A stretch of 64,000 nt of DNA from Lentimicrobium sp. (lineage in GTDB: Bacteria > Bacteroidota > Bacteroidia > Bacteroidales > Lentimicrobiaceae): contig JAHYJC010000013.1 in assembly GCA_019429275.1 (NCBI GenBank), forward strand, positions 1 to 64,000. Reading direction: 5' to 3'. How positions within the stretch are numbered: the stretch's first letter is position 1; every line of letters starts with the position of its first letter. Below the pieces are notes generated by a model. It was not told the DNA's origin. It worked only from the letters and a program-made list of their open reading frames with translations, and ran no database searches. Shown in pieces: positions 1 to 8,981 of this stretch. Both the position numbers and the translations under genes were made by a program.

Positions 1-124
1 CTTTTGCCGCCAGCTTCCTTCAGATTCCATCTCGCGATGGACACCCTTGCTCTTGGCTAACACTCCTTACTGTGAAGCGTGTTCGGGACTTGCACCCTAT
101 AGCTGATATACATGCCTGACGCAC
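1..124 (-). ncRNA. Group II intron, 5' part of domain I (partial)
   Basis: Read on the minus strand, the sequence starts with GTGCG at position 124, the canonical 5' end of a bacterial group II intron. It continues with two blocks familiar from bacterial group II domain I: GGGTGCAAGTCCC near 92-80, and a GGAATCTGAAGGAAGC block near 33-18 followed by a GGCGGCAAA stretch. The intron runs off the left edge, so its reverse transcriptase ORF, domain V and 3' end are not visible. The 5' end abuts the T-tract of a terminator hairpin, the usual target of class IIC introns. The class is inferred from the site only. Confidence 0.75.
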
Positions 125-154
125 AAAAAAACTCCTGTTATTCGCAGGAGTTTT
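125..154 (-). terminator. Intrinsic terminator of the 868-codon T9SS gene; intron target site
   Basis: A 10-bp stem (128-137 with 145-154, arm AAAACTCCTG) closes a 7-nt loop. On the minus strand it is followed by a run of Ts (130-125). It lies about 33 nt past the stop of the upstream gene. The group II intron begins at the base right after the T-tract. Confidence 0.8.
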
Positions 155-187
155 TCTTTGACTGATCTGATCCTGAATTCCTTCGGG

Positions 188-2791
188 CTACAGGATTAGG
201 ATTTTACCTGTTGTTTGAGTGCTTCCTGATTGAACCCGCACAAAATAACTTCCTGCTTTCAGGTTCATGGCAGATTGAAAAATATAATTCAGAGACAGGT
301 TATTTACTCCGGCTTTCAGTTTAATCTTTGTTTCAGAAAATATTTTTTGTCCATTAAGGTTAAAGACTTCAATTACTGCTGATGTTTCCACCCCTGAACT
401 AACTTCCATCATGATATTGGCTTCAGGATTTTTCAGGAAGGGTTGTGGATAAATCTTATTTATCAGCAGTGTTGAAGATGGCTTGACTGTCTGAGCAACA
501 TCGACGGTGAGTTCTGAAAGATCGAGCCTGTAAGCCGATAATCCGTAGGTTCCAATAACCAGGACTTCTTCTGTATCATGCAACTTCATGGTAGTAACAG
601 GCACATTGCCAAGCCCCTGATTCAGGCTAATCCAGTTTACACCGTAATCAGGGCTCATAAACATTCCTGCATCAGTACCTGCAAAATATCTGCCCTGCCT
701 TGTAGGATCAGCGATAAAAGCATTTACCGGAATTTCGGGCAGATTTGAACTGATGGGCTCCCAGGTCTGGCCCAGGTTGGTGGAACGGTAGATATGTGGT
801 AAAGGCTCGTCCCATCTGAATCCGGAACAGGTAACATAAATGGTGTTGGCATCAAACGGATCGGCACTTACCCTGGTAATCCAGCGATCAGGCAAACCAG
901 CACTGATATTGGTCCATGTTAATCCTCCATCGGTGCTGATGTGGACCAGCCCATCATCGCTGCCGGAAAGCACAATTGTGGGGTCAACCGGTGAAATGCC
1001 CAATGTACTGATTGTGTGGAAGGTACTTCCGTCATCGCCTTTAGTCAGGTCATAACTCACAGCGCTCCATAAGTTGCCTCCGTTGGTAGATTTCCATACC
1101 CTGTAGGTTCCAAAATACAGAATGTTGGGGTTTTCGGGATGCATGATTACCGGGGCCGACCAGTTTACCCTGTCGTTATACCACGAATTTCCGATATAAC
1201 TCATTGAATTGCCGTAATTATTTGATTTATGTAGCATACCCCACTGATATTCAGCATATACTACATTAGAACGAGTATAATCGACCAGCGCATAAAAGCC
1301 ATCGCCACCAAGTATCGGATCCCAACCATCTACATCGCCGTAACTGGTTCTGATGGTATTGTTGTCCTGGGTCCCTCCTATCAAACGCTGAGGATTGAGA
1401 TAATCGATTTCTATGTCATAAAACTGGGTAATCGGAATGTTGTTGATCCAAGTCCATACATAGCCCAGATTATCGCTGATGTAAAAACCACCGTCGTTGC
1501 CTTCATATATCCTTCCGGTTTCAGGATGGATATACATGGCATGATGATCCACATGAATTTCATCGCTGTTGTAATACCCGGCAAGCTGCACATAACTGTT
1601 TCCACCATTCTCGGAACTGAAGAGGTCAACGCCGAGAAGATATATCCGGTTCTCATTCTGCGGATGCACCCTGATTTGTCCAAAATACCAGCCAAACGAG
1701 CTGTTCATGCCCTGTATTGCATTGTCATTGGTCCTGGTCCAGGCGGCGCCTCCGTTGGAAGTTTTGTACACAGCCACTTCCGACTGATTATCATAAAAAG
1801 CATAAAGTACCGAAGGATTTGAGGCTGAAATGGCCAGACCGATTCTGCCTACGCCACTCCCTGAAGGCAATCCGACTGTCAATTCTGTCCAGTTATCGCC
1901 TCTGTCGGTTGTCATCCAAATGCCTGAAGTATGGCCAAACGAACGCCGGTAATTCAGGCCCCGCATCCGCTCCCACATAGCTGCATAGAGAATATCGGGA
2001 TTGGAGGGATGTTGCACAAGATCGATTCCCGAGGTAGAATCGCTCAGAAAAAGCACATTTTCCCAGTTCTCCCCGCCATTGGTGGTCCGGTAAATTCCCC
2101 TGTGTTCATCAGGCGAAAACAGATTTCCGCAGGCTGCAACAAAAACGCGTTGTTCATTTTCATAATCAATAATAATTCTTCCTATATACGCAGATTCATC
2201 CAACCCGGAATGATTCCAGGTTTCACCACCATCGGTTGACTTATAAATTCCATCACCTCTGAAACTCTGACTCGATGCATTGGCTTCGCCGGTGCCGGCA
2301 TATATCAGATTGGTATTGTTTGGTCCTATGGCCAGATCGCCAATGGAAATCGTAGCCGCATGATCGAAAATATTTGTCCAGGTAGTCCCTTCGTCTTCTG
2401 TCTTAAAAATTCCTCCCGAAGCTGCGCCAACATAAATGACTGAAGTAGAACCGGCAGGCATTTCTATATCCGTAATCCTGCCCCCGATGTTGGTTGGGCC
2501 GGCCAGTTCCCAGTTGTATGTGCTGCGTGTTGCATTCTCATGCATGTCTCTGGCTTCTCTCACAGCGGTAAGGAATGATTCTGTCTTGATCCTGCCTTGC
2601 GGATAGGCACGCTGCCTTGCCAGCCAATCGTTTGGCAGAAAGCCGGGCTCCTTTTGCAATCCGGTGCGATTCAGCATAAACCGGTTGATTTTCTCAGGCG
2701 CCTTGGGCTGATAATACACAACAGCGGCGAAAGTGATTAATACCAATAAAGGCAGAATTACCGGAAATGCTTTAAAGAACCTATTTTTCAT
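188..2791 (-). CDS. Sortilin/BNR-repeat beta-propeller protein with T9SS sorting domain
   Basis: Predicted exported protein of 867 residues. An N-terminal hydrophobic segment (about residues 8-27) serves as signal or anchor. It is followed by many Asp-box/BNR-type repeats of the form SxDGGxxW (for example KSTDGGETW, KTSNGGAAW, ISTDGGLTW) that build sortilin/VPS10-like beta-propellers. The last ~80 residues form a T9SS type A sorting domain (YPQPF near its start, then VEVFNLNGQKI and a GSYFVRV strand), so export through the type IX system is expected. The ATG at 2791 is preferred over the in-frame GTG at 2794. No enzymatic residues can be assigned; a binding or adhesive role is possible. Its terminator lies just downstream. 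Confidence 0.85.
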   Translation of the reverse strand: MKNRFFKAFPVILPLLVLITFAAVVYYQPKAPEKINRFMLNRTGLQKEPGFLPNDWLARQRAYPQGRIKTESFLTAVREARDMHENATRSTYNWELAGPTNIGGRITDIEMPAGSTSVIYVGAASGGIFKTEDEGTTWTNIFDHAATISIGDLAIGPNNTNLIYAGTGEANASSQSFRGDGIYKSTDGGETWNHSGLDESAYIGRIIIDYENEQRVFVAACGNLFSPDEHRGIYRTTNGGENWENVLFLSDSTSGIDLVQHPSNPDILYAAMWERMRGLNYRRSFGHTSGIWMTTDRGDNWTELTVGLPSGSGVGRIGLAISASNPSVLYAFYDNQSEVAVYKTSNGGAAWTRTNDNAIQGMNSSFGWYFGQIRVHPQNENRIYLLGVDLFSSENGGNSYVQLAGYYNSDEIHVDHHAMYIHPETGRIYEGNDGGFYISDNLGYVWTWINNIPITQFYDIEIDYLNPQRLIGGTQDNNTIRTSYGDVDGWDPILGGDGFYALVDYTRSNVVYAEYQWGMLHKSNNYGNSMSYIGNSWYNDRVNWSAPVIMHPENPNILYFGTYRVWKSTNGGNLWSAVSYDLTKGDDGSTFHTISTLGISPVDPTIVLSGSDDGLVHISTDGGLTWTNISAGLPDRWITRVSADPFDANTIYVTCSGFRWDEPLPHIYRSTNLGQTWEPISSNLPEIPVNAFIADPTRQGRYFAGTDAGMFMSPDYGVNWISLNQGLGNVPVTTMKLHDTEEVLVIGTYGLSAYRLDLSELTVDVAQTVKPSSTLLINKIYPQPFLKNPEANIMMEVSSGVETSAVIEVFNLNGQKIFSETKIKLKAGVNNLSLNYIFQSAMNLKAGSYFVRVQSGSTQTTGKILIL

Positions 2792-3279
2792 CACAATTGG
2801 CTTTTAATTAAAAAATGCAGGGTTTCAAAAATACAATTTCTTTCTTATTTAGAAACATGAATCCCGTTCAGAAAAATGATCTGATTTAAAATTGAAAGCC
2901 AGCGATAGAAATACTGTCAAACGATCTGGGATTTATATCCTGTTGTTTGTTTTTAAGAAAATTTAAATGAAGATCAGCGCCTGACATTATATGCAGGAGC
3001 ATGTGGTTCTGTGTTTAGAGTACTCTTTTTTTTGATATATTTTGCTGGTTTTAATCCACCGTTTTCTCTTGTTTGCTAAAGAAATGAAATCTTCACTCCA
3101 TAAAAGAAATACGAATTTAAAGCAAATACATACGAATATGAAATGGCCCTTATATTAATTAAAAATGTAGTTATATTTATGCGGCTATTTCGTCTTATTA
3201 AATCAGGCTACAAATATTAAGAAAGCTTCAATCGTGAACGTATTTTTTTTGACTGACAAACTCATCAAATTTGGCCATT
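2792..3279. other. Divergent intergenic region, AT-rich
   Basis: This 488-bp gap separates two divergently transcribed T9SS genes and must hold both promoters. On the minus strand a TATTTTTG element (plus 2826-2833) fits the Bacteroidota -7 consensus, but no good -33 TTG lies at the right distance. No ORF, RNA gene or repeat was recognised. Confidence 0.5.
2826..2833 (-). promoter_or_regulatory. Possible -7 promoter element for the sortilin-like gene
   Basis: TATTTTTG on the minus strand matches TAnnTTTG and sits 35 nt before the start codon. The -33 TTG is missing at 19-21 bp spacing, so support is weak. Confidence 0.3.
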
Positions 3280-4170
3280 ATGAAAACAAAACTTCTTTTT
3301 TTAGCTGCAATTTTTATCAGCATCACAACACAGTCCCAGTCACTCAATAGTACACATGCTTTTGCCATTGGCACTCCCGATAGTGTTAATATTCAATGGG
3401 ATGCATATGGCGAGGCAACCGTACAAGGCTGTTTGGTATATAAACAACGTAATCAGTTTGAACCGGTACAACTCCTTACACCGGAAATACTGATTTCATC
3501 CGATTCTCTGTTTAGTTTTATCGATAAGGGTGAATTTGACACTATTTTACCTCCCGAATACTTAATATATGCGATAATAAATTCAGACACTGTTCTGGTC
3601 AATTCCTGTTCGGGATTTAAATCAATTGATTTTGAAGTTATAGATCCTACCCATGTAAATATGTTATTGGTACCCTGGAATCCGGTGGAATGTTGTGCTT
3701 ATGTTAAAATATTTCAGAATGGAATATTTATGGTTGATACGGGTTATGATGAATATTTCCAAACGACCTTTGACATGAACCTACTTACACCCGGCGACTA
3801 TTATAAATTTATGCTGATGAGTGCTTCTCCTGAATTGTATGCCCAAATATCCGTTACCTGGGAATTTCTTCATCAATTTATCCTTGCCCTGGGTATAGAG
3901 GACAATTCAGCAACAGTTATACCTGACCAAAATCAACCAAACCCTTTTAATTCAGAAACAATAATACGTTTTGATTTAAAAGAGAAAGATAATGTTTTGC
4001 TTGAAGTATATAGCCTGCATGGCCGTTTGGTAAGAACTTTAATCAATCAATCCCTTAATAACGGGATACACGAGGTTACTTTTACCAAAGGAAACATACA
4101 GAGGGGCCTTTATTTGTACCGGTTGGAAACGTCAAAAGGAGCAAGTACCAGACGTATGATTGTACAATAA
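3280..4170 (+). CDS. Secreted T9SS C-terminal domain protein of unknown function
   Basis: A 296-residue exported protein. The ATG at 3280 gives a clean signal peptide (MKTKLLFLAAIF, then a small/polar c-region ending near QSQS). An upstream in-frame TTG at 3271 is less likely. The middle (about 20-205) matches nothing I recognise. It is rich in aromatic and beta-forming residues and contains a conspicuous ECCAY cysteine pair. The C-terminus has the T9SS type A layout: DQNQPNPFN, then LLEVYSLHGRLVRTL, then RGLYLYRLET and a basic end (RRMIVQ). It is divergent from the sortilin-like gene and followed by a 323-bp gap. Function unknown. Confidence 0.75.
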   Translation: MKTKLLFLAAIFISITTQSQSLNSTHAFAIGTPDSVNIQWDAYGEATVQGCLVYKQRNQFEPVQLLTPEILISSDSLFSFIDKGEFDTILPPEYLIYAIINSDTVLVNSCSGFKSIDFEVIDPTHVNMLLVPWNPVECCAYVKIFQNGIFMVDTGYDEYFQTTFDMNLLTPGDYYKFMLMSASPELYAQISVTWEFLHQFILALGIEDNSATVIPDQNQPNPFNSETIIRFDLKEKDNVLLEVYSLHGRLVRTLINQSLNNGIHEVTFTKGNIQRGLYLYRLETSKGASTRRMIVQ

Positions 4171-4493
4171 TGTACTTATATACTTATCGAGATAATGCTG
4201 GTTACCGGGAGCATTCTAAACAACCAGGTCTTTTAATAAATCATCAGGGATGATTGGTATTGTGTTTCAGTAAGCCAATTTTTCAAGGCTTAAATAGCAC
4301 CTTTAACAGAAAAAATTTAACCCTCCACCCTTTTCGGGCAATGCTTCCCTACACTGCATAAACTTATTTTTGAATTTAACTGAATATCAGCGGGTAAATC
4401 AAATGGATTAAAACCATAATTGGCATCACTTAAACATTTAATCTCCTGAAGTAACAATATATTTTCAGGGGATTTCAACAGAAAAAAATCATA
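4171..4493. other. Convergent intergenic gap, nothing recognised
   Basis: This 323-bp AT-rich gap lies between two convergent genes. I see no convincing hairpin terminator, ORF or repeat. Confidence 0.5.
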
Positions 4494-4904
4494 CTATTGC
4501 GGATCAACTATCCTCAATGTATCATACTTCGGATAATTGCTTCGTGATTCCGAAACAAAAATAAATGTTCCGGTTGCGTCAGGAATAAATTGGAAAGTGC
4601 TGTCTTTGGTCACGTAAACTTCAGGGCAAATGCCTTCGTAGGATTCATAAAGCCCGATTGAGTTTATCAAATATACACTATCGTTATAGGGATAGAAATA
4701 AATTACAAGATCAGACCAGCAGCCATTCGGGGCTCCGGCCAAAGCATAAATATGCACAGTGTCTCCCACCATGGCACTGTCCTGCACCCGGGTTGAATCA
4801 ATATTGACATAATCATAATAACGGACATAGTTTTCGCCTCCAAAATCGCAGGAAGCCATGACAATGAAGCATAGAGAGACAAGAAAAAACATGATTTTTC
4901 TCAT
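4494..4904 (-). CDS. Small lipoprotein of unknown function
   Basis: A 136-residue protein starting at the ATG at 4904; the in-frame TTG at 4916 is rejected. It begins MRKIMFFLVSLCFIVMASC, a lipoprotein signal with Cys19 as the predicted lipidated residue. The mature part is short, acidic and beta-rich, with no family I can name. A TAAATTTG element (plus 4914-4921) lies just before the start and could give a very short leader. However, the gene is only 23 bp downstream of the Dabb gene on the same strand, so co-transcription is equally possible. Confidence 0.65.
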   Translation of the reverse strand: MRKIMFFLVSLCFIVMASCDFGGENYVRYYDYVNIDSTRVQDSAMVGDTVHIYALAGAPNGCWSDLVIYFYPYNDSVYLINSIGLYESYEGICPEVYVTKDSTFQFIPDATGTFIFVSESRSNYPKYDTLRIVDPQ

Positions 4905-4927
4905 GATTATGTTCAAATTTACACGGA

Positions 4928-5290
4928 TTAATTCATTAAAAAATCTGACGAACTTGAAATTTCCTGCCCGGGTTTAAACTCTTCAACAGAAGTCCGGTAA
5001 TCAACGGTTGACATTTTGACATGGTTGTTTTTGTTCCATTTGATAAATGCCAGGTGAGCCGGGTGATTCATGAAGTGGATAAGCGAATCCATGTCTGCAA
5101 AATCACAGATCAGAACCAGCTCGGGTGAGGTTGAATAAAACGGAATAACTTCCCTTATTTCAAAACGCCCTATTCCTGGAATAATGTCAAACAGAAAATT
5201 AAGCTGGATCCTGACTTCAATCAGCATATCCTCCAAATAAAAATAATCATCGTTAAAACGGATTTTCAGAAAAACAATATGCCTGATCAT
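4928..5290 (-). CDS. Dabb (stress-responsive A/B-barrel) domain protein
   Basis: A 120-residue cytoplasmic protein. It opens with MIRHIVFLKI, the HxVxFK-type start typical of Dabb (dimeric alpha/beta barrel) proteins. The central LICDFADMDSLIHFMNHPAH segment and the following HV strand also match the family: the hydrophobic strand, helix and HPxH elements line the barrel cavity. The family is small and ferredoxin-like; some members are enzymes (for example polyketide cyclases in plants), but bacterial members are mostly uncharacterised. The last ~12 residues (serine-rich) extend past the fold. It is probably co-transcribed with the downstream lipoprotein. Confidence 0.75.
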   Translation of the reverse strand: MIRHIVFLKIRFNDDYFYLEDMLIEVRIQLNFLFDIIPGIGRFEIREVIPFYSTSPELVLICDFADMDSLIHFMNHPAHLAFIKWNKNNHVKMSTVDYRTSVEEFKPGQEISSSSDFLMN

Positions 5291-5392
5291 GTTTCAATTT
5301 TACAACAAAAGTATATAAACTAAGGGTTACGAATATATTTTAAGAAATTTTAATGAAATCAAAAAAACAAATTCGTCTGGCATTAATATTTC

Positions 5393-5422
5393 TTGATTTC
5401 CTGAACGGATAATGTAAATTTG
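5393..5422 (+). promoter_or_regulatory. Bacteroidota-type promoter of the SAM hydrolase gene
   Basis: TTG at 5393-5395 and TAAATTTG at 5415-5422 are separated by 19 bp, matching the -33/-7 consensus of the Bacteroidota primary sigma factor. The predicted leader to the ATG is about 60 nt. Confidence 0.65.
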
Positions 5423-5490
5423 CAAATCACTTATAGTTAAATGTACGCAAAAATCATTGCGACAGGCTTATATTCAATAACCAGAATAAG

Positions 5491-6276
5491 ATGACACCTT
5501 TAATCACACTTACTTCAGACTGGGGGCTTTGCGATCACTATGTCGGAGCAGTAAAAGGTGCTATTTACAAACAGTTGCCCGAGGCCAGGATTGTTGACAT
5601 AAGCCATCAGATTACTCCATTTAACGTTAAACAGGCTTCATTTATTCTTAGAAACACCTATGCTGAATTTCCGAAAGGCAGCATTCATATCGTGGGTATC
5701 AACACCGAAGAATCGGAGTACAGTCCGCACATCGCTATTCTCAAAGACGGCCATTTTTTCATCGGAGCCGACAACGGAATTTTTACGCTGATGTTCGATT
5801 CTTTGCCTGATGTGATTATTGAACTGAACATAACCCAGGATACCAGCCATTTTACTTTTTCCACACGCGACAGGTTCGTAAAAGCAGCAGTTCATCTGGC
5901 CAAAGGAGGTGATATATCAGGCCTTGGCAACCTGCGGACCAGCCTTAACGCACTCATCAGCATGAAATCGCAGATCAACGGAAACACCATATCCGGAAGG
6001 GTTATCTACATCGACAATTATGAAAATGTGTTTCTGAACATCACACATAAAGAGCTGGAAGAAACCGGTAACAACAGGAAATTCACCCTGAACATCAAAG
6101 GCCGAAAACACGTGATCAACCAGATACGAACCGCCTACAGCGATGTACCCGATGGCGAAATTGCCGTGCTTCAAAGCACAACCGGATACATCGAAATAGC
6201 CATCAACCAGGGAAACGCAGCCAGTTTACTGGGGCTTCACATCGATGACCTGGTGCTGATTGAATTTGAGGCTTAA
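5491..6276 (+). CDS. S-adenosyl-L-methionine hydrolase (adenosine-forming), DUF62 family
   Basis: A 261-residue cytoplasmic enzyme of the SAM hydroxide adenosyltransferase family, related to fluorinase and chlorinase. These hydrolyse SAM to adenosine and methionine. Family motifs are visible: SDWGLCDHYVGAVKG at residues 9-23 (the TDFGxxDxYVG signature with Trp for Phe), the DISHQI segment near 37-42, GADNGIFT near 92-99, and RDRFVKAAVHLAKG near 124-137. The second, smaller C-terminal beta-barrel domain carries the VIYIDNYENVFLNI strand. Length is normal for the hydrolases. It has its own promoter and precedes gldF by 100 bp. Physiological role in this organism unknown. Confidence 0.85.
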   Translation: MTPLITLTSDWGLCDHYVGAVKGAIYKQLPEARIVDISHQITPFNVKQASFILRNTYAEFPKGSIHIVGINTEESEYSPHIAILKDGHFFIGADNGIFTLMFDSLPDVIIELNITQDTSHFTFSTRDRFVKAAVHLAKGGDISGLGNLRTSLNALISMKSQINGNTISGRVIYIDNYENVFLNITHKELEETGNNRKFTLNIKGRKHVINQIRTAYSDVPDGEIAVLQSTTGYIEIAINQGNAASLLGLHIDDLVLIEFEA

Positions 6277-6376
6277 GATATTTTAACATTCCGAACTCTC
6301 CCTATCCTCGTATTCCATAACTCTTTTCAGTTTTTTGAGTAATTTAGCAGCCCGTTTGGAATTAGTTAAATCATTT

Positions 6377-7138
6377 ATGTTCACACTTTATAAGAAAGAA
6401 ATCTTCAGCTTTTTGAACACACTCATCGGCTACATTGCTGTGATTGTTTTTCTGCTGATCAATGGCCTTTTCCTGTGGGTTTTCCCGATGGGTTACAACA
6501 TCATAGATTTTGGTTATGCAAGTCTTGACAATATGTTCGCGCTTGCTCCACTGGTTTTTCTTTTCCTGATACCTGCCATTACCATGCGTTCCTTTGCCGA
6601 TGAAAAGCGCAGCGGAACCATCGAAATGCTGCTAACCAAGCCCCTTACCGATTATCAGATCATTTTTTCAAAATACTTCGCCAGCATCACCCTTATTCTT
6701 CTCGCTTTATTGCCAACCCTGATTTATGTAATTTCGGTTTATAAACTTGGGAGTCCGGCCGGCAATCTGGATATGGGAGGATTATGGGGTTCATATATCG
6801 GACTTGTTTTTCTGGCTTCAGCCTTTGCAGCCATTGGATTGTTTATCTCATCAATCACCGAAAACCAGATTGTCGCATTCATGATGTCTCTGATTATCAG
6901 CGGTTTCATACTTATGGGTTTTGATTTTATCGCTGGGCTGTCCATTTTCGGAAAAGTTGACCTCTTCATTATGTCGCTAGGAATTCAGGCACACTTTACA
7001 TCCATGAGCAGGGGAGTCATCGACTCGCGCGATGTATTGTATTTCATCAGCCTCATCGCCATATTCCTGCTTCTGACAAAAACTTCACTTGAAAGCCGCA
7101 AGTGGGAAAAATCTACCGTTTTGAAAAAAGAAGTATGA
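6377..7138 (+). CDS. gldF: Gliding-motility-type ABC transporter permease GldF
   Basis: A 253-residue integral membrane protein with about six transmembrane segments. It is the permease of the GldA-GldF-GldG ABC complex known from gliding Bacteroidota. The start is the ATG at 6377 (MFTLYKKE); an upstream TTG at 6335 would add an unlikely N-terminus. Family features are the N-terminal KKEIFSFLNTLIGYIA segment, RSFADEKRSGTIEMLLTKPLTD near residues 75-96 (the ABC-2 EKxxGTxExLLxxP motif) and the later SSITENQIVAF segment. It overlaps gldG by ATGA. No ATPase gene (gldA) is adjacent. The same subunits occur in non-gliding species, so motility is not implied. Confidence 0.88.
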   Translation: MFTLYKKEIFSFLNTLIGYIAVIVFLLINGLFLWVFPMGYNIIDFGYASLDNMFALAPLVFLFLIPAITMRSFADEKRSGTIEMLLTKPLTDYQIIFSKYFASITLILLALLPTLIYVISVYKLGSPAGNLDMGGLWGSYIGLVFLASAFAAIGLFISSITENQIVAFMMSLIISGFILMGFDFIAGLSIFGKVDLFIMSLGIQAHFTSMSRGVIDSRDVLYFISLIAIFLLLTKTSLESRKWEKSTVLKKEV

Positions 7139-8925
7139 GCATGGTTTCGAAAAATAAAGCGACCGAAGCAACAGTGAAACCTGTAAACAACTCCTACGGG
7201 AATGTCCGCAGGTCGAATATGATTCAACTGCTGTTGGGGTTGATTATCATCGTTTTATTAAACATTATCGGTTCAGCCATATATTTCCGCCTCGATCTTA
7301 CTTCGGAAAAAAGATACTCCCTCTCTCCTTCAACAAAAAAACTGCTCAGGGAAACCGACGATATTTTTTACTTCAGGGTATATCTTGAAGGTGATTTCCC
7401 GGCAGGGTTCAAATTACTAAGCCGTTCAACCCGCGAAATGCTTGATGAATTCAGGGCTTTCAGCGACAATATTGAATATGAGTTTATCAACCCTTCTGAT
7501 GCATCGGATGCCAAAACCCGGAATGATGTGTTTGAGAGGTTGATGCAGCAGGGACTTCAACCCACCGACATAAACGTAAGAAGCAATGATGGCCAAAAAC
7601 AGCAACGGATCTTTCCCGGGGCTATTCTTTCGCACAAAGGCAGAGAAACACCTGTCAATCTGCTGGCCGACCAGGTTGGCGCTCCTCCTGATGCCATCAT
7701 CAACAACTCGGTGCAGGCGCTGGAGTACAACATATCCAATGCCATCAGGAAACTGGGGAATGCCAGCAAACCCAAAGTTGCCTTTACCGAAGGCCATGGA
7801 GAATTATCAAGGCTTGAAACAGCGGATATCACCAGAGCGCTGTCGGATTATTATATAGTTGACAGGGTTTCCCTCGATGGTAAAGTAAATGCCCTTACCG
7901 AAAGAGTGGAAAAAGAAGACGGAAGTTTTTCAATTGTCAATAAATATGCTGCCATCATAATTGCCAAACCCGACAGTATCTTCAGTGAAAAGAATAAATT
8001 TATTATTGATCAGTTTATCATGAAAGGGGGAAAGGTTCTGTGGTTGATTGATCCTGTTTCGGCAAGTATGGACAGTGTTCAGGCTTCGAACCGCACCATT
8101 GGCATAACCCGTGACATCAATCTGAATGATCAGCTTTTCAGATATGGAGTTAGGCTGAACAGCAATCTGCTTCTCGATCTGAATGCACTGCCAATTCCTG
8201 TGTTTACAGGAAATATTGGTAATCAGCCTCAATACAGTTTTTTCCCCTGGTTCTACTTTCCGGTGCTGACCTCAACCTCGCAACACCCGATTGTGAATAA
8301 CCTGAATGCAGTGCGCACTGAATTTATCAGCGGCATTGACACGGTTGGAAATCCCGGAATCCGGAAAACGGTGTTGCTGGAAACATCAGAGTATACACGT
8401 ATTGCCATGACTCCGGTAATGATTGACCTTGAAATTCTGAGGAAAGAACCCAATCCCGATGAGTACAATCAACCACCCCAGCCTGTTGCTGTTTTGCTCG
8501 AAGGCGAATTCGAATCTCTTTACACCAACCGGATTCCCCGTGAAATATCAAATGCCCCCGAAATCGGATTTACCTCAAAAAGTCCTGAAAACAGGATGAT
8601 TGTTATGGCCGACGGAGACATCATTAAAAACCAGGTACAATTCAGCGGTGGAACTTACAATCCCTACCCACTGGGCTACGACCGCTTCACGGGCCAAACC
8701 TTCGGAAACAAAGACCTTATGCTGAATGCCGTTAATTACCTTTGTGATGACACAGGACTTATGTCAGTACGATCAAGAGAATTAAAACTCAGAGCGCTCG
8801 ACAGAACGCGGGCAAATAAAAATCTGCTCTTTTGGCAATTGTTAAATACTGCCGGCCCGGTATTGCTTGTTATACTCTTCGGAATTGTACAATTCTTCTT
8901 CAGGAAATTACGATACACAAGATAA
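7135..8925 (+). CDS. gldG: Gliding-motility-associated ABC transporter substrate-binding protein GldG
   Basis: A 596-residue membrane-anchored protein. The ATG at 7135 overlaps the gldF stop (ATGA), showing translational coupling; the GTG at 7102 lies inside gldF and is rejected. One transmembrane helix near residues 28-50 precedes a large extracytoplasmic region of the ABC_transp_aux/DUF4350 type. Typical marks are SEKRYSLSPSTKKLL, KPKVAFTEGHGE and the KVLWLIDPVSASMD strand. A second transmembrane helix sits near residues 570-590 with a basic tail. In the known complex GldG works with GldF and the ATPase GldA; its exact role in gliding or in the T9SS is still open. Confidence 0.88.
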   Translation: MSMVSKNKATEATVKPVNNSYGNVRRSNMIQLLLGLIIIVLLNIIGSAIYFRLDLTSEKRYSLSPSTKKLLRETDDIFYFRVYLEGDFPAGFKLLSRSTREMLDEFRAFSDNIEYEFINPSDASDAKTRNDVFERLMQQGLQPTDINVRSNDGQKQQRIFPGAILSHKGRETPVNLLADQVGAPPDAIINNSVQALEYNISNAIRKLGNASKPKVAFTEGHGELSRLETADITRALSDYYIVDRVSLDGKVNALTERVEKEDGSFSIVNKYAAIIIAKPDSIFSEKNKFIIDQFIMKGGKVLWLIDPVSASMDSVQASNRTIGITRDINLNDQLFRYGVRLNSNLLLDLNALPIPVFTGNIGNQPQYSFFPWFYFPVLTSTSQHPIVNNLNAVRTEFISGIDTVGNPGIRKTVLLETSEYTRIAMTPVMIDLEILRKEPNPDEYNQPPQPVAVLLEGEFESLYTNRIPREISNAPEIGFTSKSPENRMIVMADGDIIKNQVQFSGGTYNPYPLGYDRFTGQTFGNKDLMLNAVNYLCDDTGLMSVRSRELKLRALDRTRANKNLLFWQLLNTAGPVLLVILFGIVQFFFRKLRYTR

Positions 8926-8981
8926 TTCCCTCATCTGTTTTTGAAACGGGGAAGGATAAACCAATTGAAAAGTGAAAATAA

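Noticed and set aside
1-124. Fragment of an rRNA or of a protein gene
   Set aside because: On the minus strand it reads as group II intron domain I from a precise GTGCG start; it has no rRNA landmark and no long ORF.
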